64,000 bases of DNA from positions 518,506 through 582,505 of the forward strand of contig NW_020312004.1 of the NCBI RefSeq assembly GCF_003144115.1, read 5' to 3'. The stretch's first letter is position 1, and each line of letters opens with the position of its first letter. The notes beneath the pieces are model-generated. The model saw nothing but the letters and a program-made list of their open reading frames with translations, did no database searches and was not told where the DNA came from. The stretch comes from Tilletiopsis washingtonensis. Lineage: Eukaryota > Basidiomycota > Exobasidiomycetes > Entylomatales. This document shows, one piece after another, positions 1 to 10,091 of this stretch. The translations under genes and the position numbers were made by a program.

Positions 1-904
1 CAGCCGCAAGCAGCTGCTGCCGAACTTCGACGTGCGCGTGCACGACGCCGCACACAAGGCGCTGACGGAGCTGGGCGTCGAGCTGGTGCTCGGCGAGCGG
101 CTGGCGCTGAGCGAGGGCTGTCCCATGGGCAGCACGCAGTCCGCGCCCGTGCCCGTGACGTGCGACTCGTCTGCGCCGGGCGAGGGCGCGCAGGCGGCCG
201 CCGAGGGCATGTGCATCGGCAACGGCCGCCGCCGCGTGCGCACGACGACGGGGCGCGAGCTCGAGGCGGACATGCTCCTGCTGTGCACCGGGCAGCAGCC
301 GGCCTCGTCGCTCATGGCGCAGCTCTCGCCCGGCTCCGTCGACGCCTCCTCGCGGCTCGTGCGCGTGCGCCCGACGCTGCAGGTCGCGTGCCCCGAGGAG
401 GCCGTGCCGCACACGATGGCGCCCACGGCGCCGTGCGGCGACTGCGACTGCTTCCTCGACAAGAAAGCAGACAGCGCAGAGCGCGAGAAGCTGCTGCGCG
501 ACGAGGAGGGCGTCGAGTGTCTGCCAAACGTGTACGCCATCGGCGACGTGGCGGATGCGTTTGGCGCGCTCAACGCGGGCTACCAAGGTGCGTCGCATGT
601 GCCCCACCTTATTGCTGCTTCTGACGCGCCGACAGCGTGGAACATGGCCGACGTCGCGGCTTCCAACATCCTCTCGCAGATCACCGCGCCCGCGTCGCCG
701 CTGCCCGCACGCTTCAAGCCCGCGCCGCACATGCTCAAGCTGTCGCTCGGCGTGGGCAGGATGGTGTCGCAGGGCCCGCCCGAGCTCGACGAGGCGACCG
801 GAGAGTCGCGGCCCAAGGTCGAGGTCAAGGAGGACCCGCTCGACCTCGGCGTCAAGGGCGTGTGGGGCATGGCGGGACACGGCACCGAGGACCTGTATCT
901 CTAG
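1..904 (+). CDS. AIF/AMID-like FAD-dependent NAD(P)H oxidoreductase, C-terminal part
   Basis: This is the 3' portion of a pyridine nucleotide-disulphide oxidoreductase of the AIF/AMID/FSP1 kind, an FAD enzyme that moves electrons from NAD(P)H to quinones or other acceptors. The frame is open from the left edge (codons start at base 2), so the N-terminal FAD-binding Rossmann motif lies outside the window. Visible are the second half of the NAD-binding region and the FAD-binding GD box (NVYAIGDVAD). A short intron at 588-635 (GTGCGT...ACAG, 48 nt) interrupts the next segment; when it is removed the protein reads NAGYQAWNMADVAASNI, the usual family sequence. The intron length is a multiple of three and it has no stop, so retention would keep the frame. 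It is convergent with COX18, 72 bp away. The exact subfamily and substrate cannot be told from the C-terminus. Confidence 0.8.
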   Translation, partial: SRKQLLPNFDVRVHDAAHKALTELGVELVLGERLALSEGCPMGSTQSAPVPVTCDSSAPGEGAQAAAEGMCIGNGRRRVRTTTGRELEADMLLLCTGQQPASSLMAQLSPGSVDASSRLVRVRPTLQVACPEEAVPHTMAPTAPCGDCDCFLDKKADSAEREKLLRDEEGVECLPNVYAIGDVADAFGALNAGYQGASHVPHLIAASDAPTAWNMADVAASNILSQITAPASPLPARFKPAPHMLKLSLGVGRMVSQGPPELDEATGESRPKVEVKEDPLDLGVKGVWGMAGHGTEDLYL

Positions 905-976
905 CTCCGGCTTGCACCTCTAGCTCCGTCTCTAGCTCCGGCTTGCATGGAATATGCAGAGCATTGTAGCATTGTG

Positions 977-2417
977 TCATTGCTCGCGCTCGACGGCCTC
1001 TGCCGCCCGGCCCACGAGCGCTCGTTTCCGCTTCATCTCGCCCTTGCCCATCTCGCCCGCGATGCCGACCTGCGTCTGTGCGATGCCGCGCTCGATGCGC
1101 CGCTGTCTTTGTGCTTCTCGCGACTGCACCGCCGCGGTCACAGACGGGCGTGGCGGCGGAGCGGCTGCAGCGCGCAGTGCACGGCGCCGATCTGCGACGG
1201 TAAAGACGCCGTTTTGCACGAGTGTGTACAGCGACGACGAGAGCCAGTAGACGAGCACCGCCTGCCGCGCGCGTCAGCACCGAGACGCCGACAGTACCCT
1301 GGCAACTCACAGCAGGCGCCTGGCTTGCCACCACGACAAAGACGATGCTGCCCGCGCGCAGAACGTTCGCCAGCACGCGGTTGCGCAGCGGCTCTGCGAC
1401 GCTCTGCTCAATCTGCTGCTCCATCTGCTCCTCTGCGGCCTTCTTGCCCTCTTGTTGTTCTGTATCTCGTTCGCGCTCGGTGCGCCGCATCCACTGCGTC
1501 AGCTCGACACTCGAGAGCGTGCTCATGCCGAGCGCGATGGGCCCCATCATGCTCCGGTCCACCTCGCGCAGGTCTGGGCCCATCGGACGCGTCAGCGCCT
1601 CGAGCGCCTCGCCTTCCAGGCCGCGCGCGGCGAGCACCTTTGCACCCTCGGCGAACTGCGCCTCGAGGCCGGGCGGCGCAGACCACCAGGGCTGCACCTC
1701 GGAGCCAAACGAGGAGTCGGGCAGGCCGATGGAGAGGCGGATAGTCTGCGACGCGATGATGAAGAGCGGCACTTGAATCGCCAGCGGCATCACGATGGTC
1801 GGAATCGGCGCACAGCGGTGCTGCGCCAGTAGCGTCTTGAGATGTGCTCTGAGCTGCAGAGAAGCAGTGTGAGCCAGCCGCACGGCAGACAGGCACCTTC
1901 AGCTTGACTGGCAGCTCGCCTGCAGAACGCCAACTGACGGGCCGCCTCTTTCCGGTCAAGCGCGCAGCTTCTCCCCAGCCGATGCACCACGACGGGTGCT
2001 GCACACGGCTACCTCGCCACGCCAGTATTGGATCAGCCCACTCACCTCGCGCTGCAGCTCCGCCTGGTACTCCTCATACGACATGCCCGCGCGCCGGCAG
2101 CGACGCGCGACGCTCTCGGGCAGCAGGCGCTTCACCTCCTGCCACGCCGGCACGACGCGCTCGGCCATGCGGCGCTGGCGCGCGCGGCTCCACAGCGTCG
2201 CCGGCAGCGCGGCGGTGCGCAGCGCCACGGCGAGCAGCACGAGCGATGTCGTCTGCGGGCATGGCGACGCGGCGACGAGGGGCAGCGACGGCAGCGCCTC
2301 GAGCAGCGCCACGAGCGGGTCGAAGAGCGGCGCCGTCGAGAAGGCGCGGCGCGCCGGCGCGCGGTGCGGCACTGGCGCAAGCCGCAGCGGCCGCAGCGGC
2401 AGGGCACGGCGCAGCAT
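977..2417 (-). CDS. COX18: COX18-like mitochondrial inner-membrane insertase (Oxa1/YidC family)
   Basis: COX18 inserts or translocates the C-terminal tail of cytochrome oxidase subunit 2 across the inner mitochondrial membrane. I model four exons: 2417-2046, 1998-1897, 1853-1311 and 1261-977, joined by introns of 47, 43 and 49 nt. The product is about 433 aa. The N-terminus (MLRRALPLRPLRLAP, then ARRAFSTAP) is a typical mitochondrial presequence with a cleavage-like RAFST. Family segments follow: a first hydrophobic helix (TTSLVLLAVALRTAALP), the HRCAPIPTIVMPLAIQVPLF loop and helix, and a last membrane helix split by intron 3 (VVVASQAPA then AVLVYWLSSSLYTLVQNGVF). The tail is basic and charged. 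Exon 2 (34 aa) is the least certain part, because its sequence is not conserved in my memory, but its splice sites and phase fit. The start was chosen because it begins the presequence. Confidence 0.82.
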
Positions 2418-2732
2418 GGGCGGCAAAAGGAGGCCGGGCTTGAGGCGGTGGCGAGACAAGGCGCGCCGCCGCGGTCGTCTGGGCCGGTGGAGTGGAGGCG
2501 AGAGGGGCAGGCGCGGCGGGGTCACGGCGCGCCCGAGGCGCCAGGGGGCGGCATCACGTGCGCCGCGGCGGCGACAGCAGCTCCCGTGCGAGAGCCAAAA
2601 AAGTTGGCCGCGGCGGTGTCCTTGCCCTCCTTCTCTCCTCAACACCCCTTCCACCCGCCACCTGCTCCTCGCACAGCGCACGCTGCCCGCACAGCACACA
2701 CCCCGCAGCACAGCGCACTATCCGCGCCCAGC

Positions 2733-5596
2733 ATGGCGCCCTCCGCGTCGCACCACCACCGCTCCGTGCTCACGCAGTCCAACAAGAAGTTCGGGCGCCG
2801 CCATGCCAGCAAGGGCGCCACCAAGGCGCTGAGCAAGGGCCGCACCGAGAGCGTCGTGCCGTCGCTGCGCGGCCCGCTCGCCGGCGCCGCCGCGTCGCCG
2901 CTGGGCGCGCGCATCGGGCGCCGCAACCGCGCCGTGCAGCTGCGCAAGGCGCACGACGAGGCGCTGCTCAAGGCGCGCGACGTGTACGGCAAGCAGAACA
3001 TGCCGCGCGCCGTCGTGTGCGCCAGCCTGGCGCCCGACGTCGACGCGTGGGAGGTGCTGCTGCGCATGGAGGCCGACGACGATGTCGTCGTGACGCGCAA
3101 GGCGGGCCGCTGCTGCGAGATCGAGTGAGTGGCGCGGCACAGCGCAGCGTGGCGCTCCATGGCGACGCATGGCACAGCCGCACTGCCAGTCATGACCACC
3201 ATGCCTGCATGACCACTATGCTCATCCCAACCCCGCAGGCTCACGCGGCACCGCACCGTGCTGCAGGTGCACTGCCCCGCGTACGGCGCCCTCTTCCCGC
3301 TGCTCGACCTCGCGCAGTCGAGCGACTTTCTCCTCTTCTTCCTCTCCGCCTCGCACTCCATCGACCCAGGCTCGTGGGGCGAGACCGCGCTGCGCATCCT
3401 GCAGGCGCAGGGCATGCCGTCGGTGCAGTGCGCCGTGCCCACGCTGCTGCCCGACGACGCACCCGCCAAGGCCGGCGCCCGCCAGCGCGCGTCGCAGGGC
3501 GCGCGCTCCTCGCTCCTCTCCTTTGCCCAGTACTTTGCGCCGACGCTCGAAAAGGTGCACGCGCTCGACGACCGGGCCGAGCGCGGCGCCCTCTTCCGTA
3601 CGCTGGCCACGAGCACGCCGCGGCGCGTCGCATGGCGCGACGCCCGCGCCTGGGGCATTGTTGAGGAAGCGGCCTTCGATGCACCTGCCGGGGCAGAGAG
3701 CGGCACGCTCAGCGTCGAGACGTGGGTGCGCGGAGCCCCGCTCTCAGCACAGCGCCTCGTGCATCTCCCCGACTTTGGCGACTTCATCGTGCGCCGCATT
3801 GTCGCTGCGCCGCTGTCGAAGCGGCATGAGAAGCGCGCCAAGAAGGGCGACGCAGAGATGGCCGACGCTGAGCCGCAGCAGCTCGTGCTCGACGAGCGCG
3901 AGGAGGGCTATGCCGACGATCTCGTCGAGACCAACGAGCCGGACGCCATGGCCGCAGAGCAGACGTGGCCGACAGAGGAGGAGATGGCCGACGCGCCTGC
4001 GGCCGCTGCCATGACGGCCGACGAGGCGGTGCCGGACGCGGCGCCTGGCACCACGCCCGCGAGCATTAGCAAGATTGCGGCCAAGGCCAAGCGCGGCGAG
4101 GCGAGCCGGCGGAAGTACGAGGCCGCCTGGATTGTCGAGTCCGACGACGAGGAGCTGGACGAGGAGGACGGCGAGATGATGGAGACCGACTCCGCGGCTG
4201 CCGCCGAAGAACAGGCCGCGCTGCTTTCGGAGGACGAGAACTTTGACGACGAGGATGAGGACTTTGATGACGAGGAGGACGCCGAGGCGCTTGCCGCGTA
4301 CCAGGCGCAGCGCGCCGAGGACAAGGCCAAGCGCGCGCGGGACGACGAGGATGCCAAGTTTCCCGACGAGGTCGACACGCCGCTGGCTATCCCGGCGCGC
4401 CAGCGCTTTGCGCGCTACCGCGGGCTGCGGTCACTGCGGACGTCCGAGTGGGACGCATACGAGGACCTGCCGCTCGACTACGCCCGTATCTTCCAGTTCG
4501 ACGACTACCGGCGGACACGGCGCCGCGTCGAGGGCGAGGCTCTCGAGGAGGGCATTGCGGTGGGCCAGCGTGTCAAGCTGGTGCTCGAAAACGTGCCGCG
4601 GGCGGCAGCCGCGCGTGCAGGTGCGTTCGGCATGCCGGAGCGCGACTCGCGGCCGGTGCTGTTCGGGCTGCTGCGGCACGAGCACAAGATGTCCGTGCTC
4701 AACTTCACCGTCGCGCGGAACACCGAGTACGAGGGCAGCGTCAAGTCCAAGGTGAGCAGACCGACAGATCTGTCCTCGGCGAACCCAGCTCACCTCCTCC
4801 AGGACCCGCTGGTGCTCTGCCTCGGCCCCCGCCGCTTGCGCGTCAACCCGATCTGGAGCGAGCACAACCCGGCGAACAACGGCTCGCGCGGCACGAACAA
4901 CGTGCATCGCTTCTCGCGCTTCCTGCGCGGCGGCTCGGGCGCCGTGAGCGTCGGCACCGTGCTCGCGCCCGTCACGTTCGGCGGCGCAAACGTGCCCGCC
5001 GTGCTGCTGCGGGAGCGGCGGCTCGACGGCGAGATGGGCCACGACCAGCGCGGCGTCGGCGCCAACCAGATGCCGCACCTCGTGGGCAGCGGCAGCCTGC
5101 TTGACGCCGCGCCGACGCGCATCAACGTCAAGCGCATCGTGCTCACGGGCCACCCGTTCAAGGTGCACAAGAAGACGGCGACGATTCGCTGGATGTTCTT
5201 CAACAGCTGTGAGTCGGCAAATGGCCCCACACACCTTCCTTGCTCACACGCACACAGCCGACGTGCACTACTTCAAGCCGATCGAGCTGCACACCAAGTA
5301 CGGCAAGGCCGGCCACATCAAGGAGTCGCTCGGCACGCACGGCTACTTCAAGGGTGCGTCTCGCGCCAGCCTGTTCACATCACTTTCACCCACTGACGCC
5401 CCCTACAGCGCACTTCTCGCAGCCCATCAACCAGATGGACACGATCATGCTGCCGCTCTTCAAGCGCGTGTTTCCCAAGTGGAGCTCGCTCTACCAGGAC
5501 GCGCACCAGGAGCTGCCGATCGTGCCAGACGAGGCAGAGCAGGGCGACGGAGACGCGATGCAGATGCACACGCGCGAGGCGTTTGCCGAGGTTTGA
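2733..5596 (+). CDS. TSR1: TSR1, 40S ribosome biogenesis GTPase-like factor
   Basis: Tsr1 is a nucleolar and cytoplasmic assembly factor of the pre-40S particle. It is a translational-GTPase-like protein without GTPase activity, related to Bms1. Five exons (2733-3124, 3239-4751, 4803-5208, 5258-5353, 5409-5596) give about 864 aa. The N-terminus is basic with a [13 protein letters not shown] motif as in Bms1/Tsr1 homologues. An inactive G-domain follows, then a long run rich in Asp and Glu (about residues 340-460, with [11 protein letters not shown]). The conserved C-terminal half includes the [16 protein letters not shown] segment, the [18 protein letters not shown] segment and the final FKRVFPKW region. 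The splices at 5208/5258 and 5353/5409 each fall inside a codon and restore FNSSDVHYF and [13 protein letters not shown], which supports them. It is divergent from COX18 with 315 bp between the starts. Confidence 0.93.
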
Positions 5597-5848
5597 GAGG
5601 CACGGTCAGAGGGTGTAATAGAGATGCGACAACACTGTCGGTGCCGGTGAGGCGAGGTGTGGCAAGCAGAGGCTGCAGAGGCCATCCGGCTGGACCAGGC
5701 GCTGGAGTTTGCGGCCACGCAGTCTGGTCTAGCGGGCAGCAGAGGCGCCAGCGCATCTGGTAGGTCCTCCGTCCAGAGCAACCTCGGCGCTGGCAGTCCA
5801 GCCTTGTGCCAGTCTCGATACCAATACATTGCCGAGCCTGCCGTCTTC

Positions 5849-6549
5849 TCAGTGGCCCGACATGCCTGTGCGCCGCATCCACGGCTGTGCGACCTCGCGC
5901 ACGAAGCCCGATGGGCCGCGGTTGCGTATTTGCTGCGAAAGGGCGCGCGCGTCAGTCGCCGCAGGAGCTGAAAGAGACGCAGGGCACGCACCTCGACCCA
6001 GCCGGCAACGCGCCCGCGCAGCAGCGACACGAGGAGCAGCGCAAGCAGCACAAAGAGATAGAGCGACACGATGCTCTGGTCCTTCGACGAGTTGCGCTCT
6101 GCGCGAGAGAGGGTTCAGCACGAGCACCGCAGCGTTGACGAAGTAGCATCGCCCACGACTGCGCTCTGCGACGGCGACTAGCACGAGTGCACTCTCCGGT
6201 GCCACGCAAGACGACCGGCACGCAGTGATGTGCGCAGCAGCGCCGCAGCAGCGCACCCGCCCGACGACTCACGGAAGCAGCGGCTCCACACCTCGCCCTC
6301 CCAGCCCGTGCCCGTGTCCTGGCTGGGCGTCTGCAGCGTGGCGCCCTGGCAGGCGTCGGCGGCGTGCTCAAGGCAGAAGGCGCGCGTGCACATGCTGCAC
6401 GGGCCCGCGGCGCCGGCGCTGCCCGCGGCGGGCGCCATGAGCGGCAGGATGGTTGTGTTGGTGCCGAAGCAGGTGCACTTGCACAGCCACGTCGACGCGC
6501 GGCTGGGCGGCAGCAGCGCGAGGAGCGCGAGCAGCGCCAGGGCGAGCAT
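5849..6549 (-). CDS. Small Cys-rich single-pass membrane protein, conserved fungal type
   Basis: A protein of about 155 aa from three exons (6549-6273, 6098-5992, 5932-5849). It starts with a strong signal peptide (MLALALLALLALLPPSRAS). A luminal or extracellular part follows with about eight cysteines in pairs and clusters (WLCKCTCFGTN, PCSMCTRAFC, then DACQG and SRCF). Next come a charged linker (QRNSSKDQS) and one membrane helix (IVSLYLFVLLALLLVSLL), with a short cytoplasmic tail ending near the stop at 5849. I recall small fungal proteins with a similar order (CTCFGTN, a CxxC-type block, CFQR-SSKDQ, then a helix), but no function is known to me. The first intron is 174 nt, much longer than most here, and its splice inside a codon restores CFQRNSSKDQ. 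The second is 59 nt. Confidence 0.68.
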
Positions 6550-6817
6550 GATGATGGAGGTGGGAGGCGAGGGCGCGTGGGAGCAGGCGCCGGCGCCGTT
6601 GTAGTGCGCACTGCCACGGCACTACAACTGCCCCGCGGCAATTCGCTATTCACGCGCCGGCTGACGCCTGCTCCACCTGGCGCGCTGCTGGCGGCGGCTC
6701 TCCGCACCCGCGATCCCCGCAAGCACCCTGCGTCCCGCCATCACCCCTCACTGCCCTCACGCGCGCTCGCCGCATCCGCCCCTTCCGCACCGCACGCACC
6801 CGCGGCGCCGCAGCGGC

Positions 6818-9246
6818 ATGTCCTTCCTCGCACGCGAGCCGCCGCGGCCGCCGATCCCCACGCGCCCGCCCGAGGCGCCGCCGCTGCTGGCCGCCGGGCG
6901 CGGCGCGGGCGGCGAGCCGCCGAGCCTCGGCTCGCTGGCCTTCTTCAGCTCGCACTACGCCGTCGTGCTGCTCGTGCTCGTGCGTGTGCTCGAGCCCTTT
7001 GCGCTGCTCACTGCTGACGCCCACCGCCAGGCCGTGCTGCTGAACCGCATCCAGCACCTCTGCCGCCCGCGCCAGGCGCGCCCGCTCTCGCCGCTCGTCA
7101 AGCTGGCCTTCCGCCTGCCGTCGCTGGCGCTGCTCTCGCACACGCTGCTCAGCCTCGCGCACCAGACGGCGGCGCAGTGGCAGTGGGCGCGCGCCGCCCA
7201 CCTGGCACCGCCACGCCTCAGCATCGACGAGCTGCTCTGGCGCATCTTCATGGCGTCGTGCATCAGCGTGCTGTTCTCGACGCTCATCGCCGCGCTCGAG
7301 GGCGTGCGCCCCGGCGAGCGTGCCGACGGCCGGGCGCCGGGCATGCACGGCGCGCAGTACAACAACCCGTTCGGCATCGTGTGCTACGCCATGCTCTGCC
7401 ACCTCTACTCCGTCGGCGGCCTGACGCCCGACAAGCACGCGTGGCTCAGCTTCCTGCTCGACATGGGCGAGCTGTACTGCCTCGAGCTCTTCAGCCTGCG
7501 CCGTGCGCCCGTGCCGCGCCTGCCCGTCTCGACGTTCTTCGGCCTCGCCGCCACGGCGCACTACGCCCTCGCGCACTTCAGCGGCCGCTCGCTGCCCTTT
7601 GTGCAGAGCCGTGCGCTCGACATTGGCCTCATTGTGCGTGTGCGCGGCGCGGCTCGCATGCTGCCCGGCTGACGTCGCGCTGCGCAGCTCATTGTGCTGC
7701 TCACCATCTTCCTGCACGGCCTGACCATGCTCGTCACCGAGGGCTCGGTGCGTCGCCGCCTCGTTTGCCCAGTCCCGTTCGCCAGCTGACACCGTCCCAG
7801 ATCGACACCTCGCGCCTGGTCTTCACGCGCGCCAACCTGCCGGCGATGGGCGACGACTACTCGACGGCGCTGTTCAAGCTCGGCACGGCGTGTCTCGAGT
7901 CCACGCGCCTCTCGGGCCTCTCCAACGAGCTGGGCGGCGTGCCGACGCCGCTCGGCACCTGGCTCGAGCTCTCGGCGTCGGGCGGTGCGACGGTGCACTC
8001 CGCCCGCGCGCTCACCGCCGCTGGCGACACGAAGCTCTCGGCGTATGCGCCCGGCGGGCTGCAGCGTGAGGTGCGCACAGTGCGCATGGGCCACGACACG
8101 CGCCCTCGCACTGCCCTCAGCATTCTCGCCAGCGGCATCTACCTCTCCGAGCTGGCGCGCTTCACCGAGACGGGGCTGCGCATCATGCTGAACCTGCTGC
8201 GCATGCTCGTCGATGCTCTGCCGCTGCCGGCGCTGCGCGTGCCGCTGCCAGCGAGGATGCGCGGCTGGCCGCGCCGGGTCCGCCTGCTGTGGCACGGCAC
8301 AAACGGCGAGGCGCGCCGCGCCATCCGCGCGCAGGAGAAGGCTGCCGCCAAGACGACGCAGCAGCTCATCGAACGCGTGGGTGGCAGCCTCGACGCTCTG
8401 CAGGGTCTCGAACGCGAGCGCGTCGAGCGCGACTGGGAACGCCTGGGCGGCGAGGTCAGCCGCTACGCGGCCAAGGGCGACCGCACGGGCGTGGCGCGCT
8501 GCCTCGACCGTGCGAGGACACTGTCGCGCCACGTCGCCGAGCTGCTGGAGGAGCAGCAGGCGCAAGAGGCGAGCGACGGAGAGTGGCGCGCCAGTGCGGC
8601 CGAGGAGAGCGAGACGGAGAGCGAGAGCGGCGCCGAGGACGTGCCTGCTGAACGCGGCCGGAGAGTCGTCCGCGGCGGCTCGCTGGCGGGCCTGCAGCTG
8701 GCACTGGGCGCAAAGGGCGAAGACCGGAGCCGCTGGCCTGCAGCGCCCGGCCCTGCCGACGAGGACGAAGAGACGGACGCAGCGACACTACTGCAGCTCG
8801 CGCGGCTCGACTTCGACGACGACGAGGACGACGGCTCCTGGGCCGCCGACGGCATCAGCTCGCGCGTGCCCTTCGCTCAGGTCCTCATGGCGCACCTCAG
8901 CCGGCCAAGCTCCTCGGGCCCCCTGACGCGCGCCCGCCTCGCGCAGCTCGTGCCCGGCACGTCGCTGCCCGTCGTGCTGGCGCAGCGCCGCTCGAGCGGC
9001 ACGGCCGCCGTGGCGCCGCCGCGCAGCAGCAGCGAGGAGCGCGAGCGGCGGCGCACGTGCGTCATCTGCCTGGCCGAGGAGCGCAGCATCATCTGCTGGC
9101 CGTGCCGCTGCCTGGCGCTGTGCGATGCGTGCCGCGACGCGATGGCCTCGCGGCCGCAGCGCGGCGACGCGGCAGGCGAGGGCGCACACGCCTGTCCAAC
9201 GTGCCGTGCGCCCGTCGCCGCCTACTCGCGTGTCTTCTATCCGTAG
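6818..9246 (+). CDS. Multi-pass membrane protein with C-terminal RING finger, Asi1/Asi3-like
   Basis: About 773 aa from three exons (6818-7633, 7688-7747, 7801-9246). The N-terminal 300 residues hold several hydrophobic segments (for example HYAVVLLVLVRVLEPFALL and RIFMASCISVLFSTLIAAL), then LIVLLTIFLHGLTMLV on the second, 60-nt exon. A charged cytosolic or nucleoplasmic region rich in Glu and Ser follows. The last 60 residues are a RING finger: CVICLAEERSIICWPCRC, then CDACRDAM and CPTCRAPV, ending YSRVFYP. A multi-pass N-terminus plus a very C-terminal RING is the layout of yeast Asi1 and Asi3, the inner nuclear membrane ubiquitin ligase that removes mislocalised membrane proteins. The layout and the RING are read from sequence; the role is inference. 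Another membrane-anchored E3 ligase remains possible. Confidence 0.78.
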
Positions 9247-10091
9247 CCGAGCTGGCAATGACATGGCACTCCTGAGCAGGGCGAGTGATGCGAGCGGCGA
9301 GTGACGTGCAATGCCGCACGACCCGCTTGTGTCACACCCAGTCGCCCAATCCCTGGTGCCGCATGCGCTCCACAGCACCCCGGGCTGCGGCAATGGAGCG
9401 CTTATGCGCATGGGTGCGACGCCCGGTTCGCTGCGGATAGTCGCAAGAGAAGCTGCGGGCGTGTGGCGTCGGCACAGCGCCGCGCCCGCACCCGACTGCT
9501 CGTGTGAGCAGGAGCAGCGCGCATGGGCTGCGGCAGGCCTGAGCAGCGTGGAGAAGCGTGGAGCAACGTGGATGCCGTCGGCGGAGCGGCGTGTGGAGTG
9601 CGGGTGTATCGCAACCGGGCGGATCAGGCGCCCTGACGCTTGCCATGCGCTGTCACGGGGCCCCCTTGACGTGCGCGGCGTGCATCGGGACGAGCGCGAG
9701 CACAAGCGAGCGAGGCACGCGAGGAGAGGCCGCTTGCCAGCGCGAGCCTTAGCACCAGAAGATCGCGGCGCGGCGCGGCGCGGCGTGGCGGCGCCCCACG
9801 CGCTCCGGCACGGCAGCGACCCTGAGCCGCCGGACAGCGTGCATCGGCTGCAGTCGGCACCCTCATCACCGCACACACCTTGCCTCCGCACCACCACCAC
9901 GGCCAGCCAGCCGCACTCCTGCCACAGCACCGCGGGTGCCGCTCCGTGCCACCTCTTTCTGCCGTGCGCCCGCTGCGACGCCGACGCCGACTCGCCTGCT
10001 CCACACGACACACTCCCGCTCCCGCTCCCGCTCCCGCTCCCACGCTCTCTGACCCCTCTCTCTCTCTCCGCCTCTCCGGCCCGCGCCCGGC
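9247..10091 (+). other. Gene-free interval with C+T-rich leader and (CTCCCG) microsatellite
   Basis: This 845-bp stretch separates the RING gene from the TMEM135-like gene on the same strand. I see no spliced or unspliced coding region with family features. A short CTCCCG-type tandem repeat lies at about 10013-10040, followed by a CTCTCTCTC run to about 10075, just ahead of the ATG at 10092. C+T-rich leaders of this sort precede several start codons in the window and are probably promoter or 5' UTR sequence. Confidence 0.5.
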
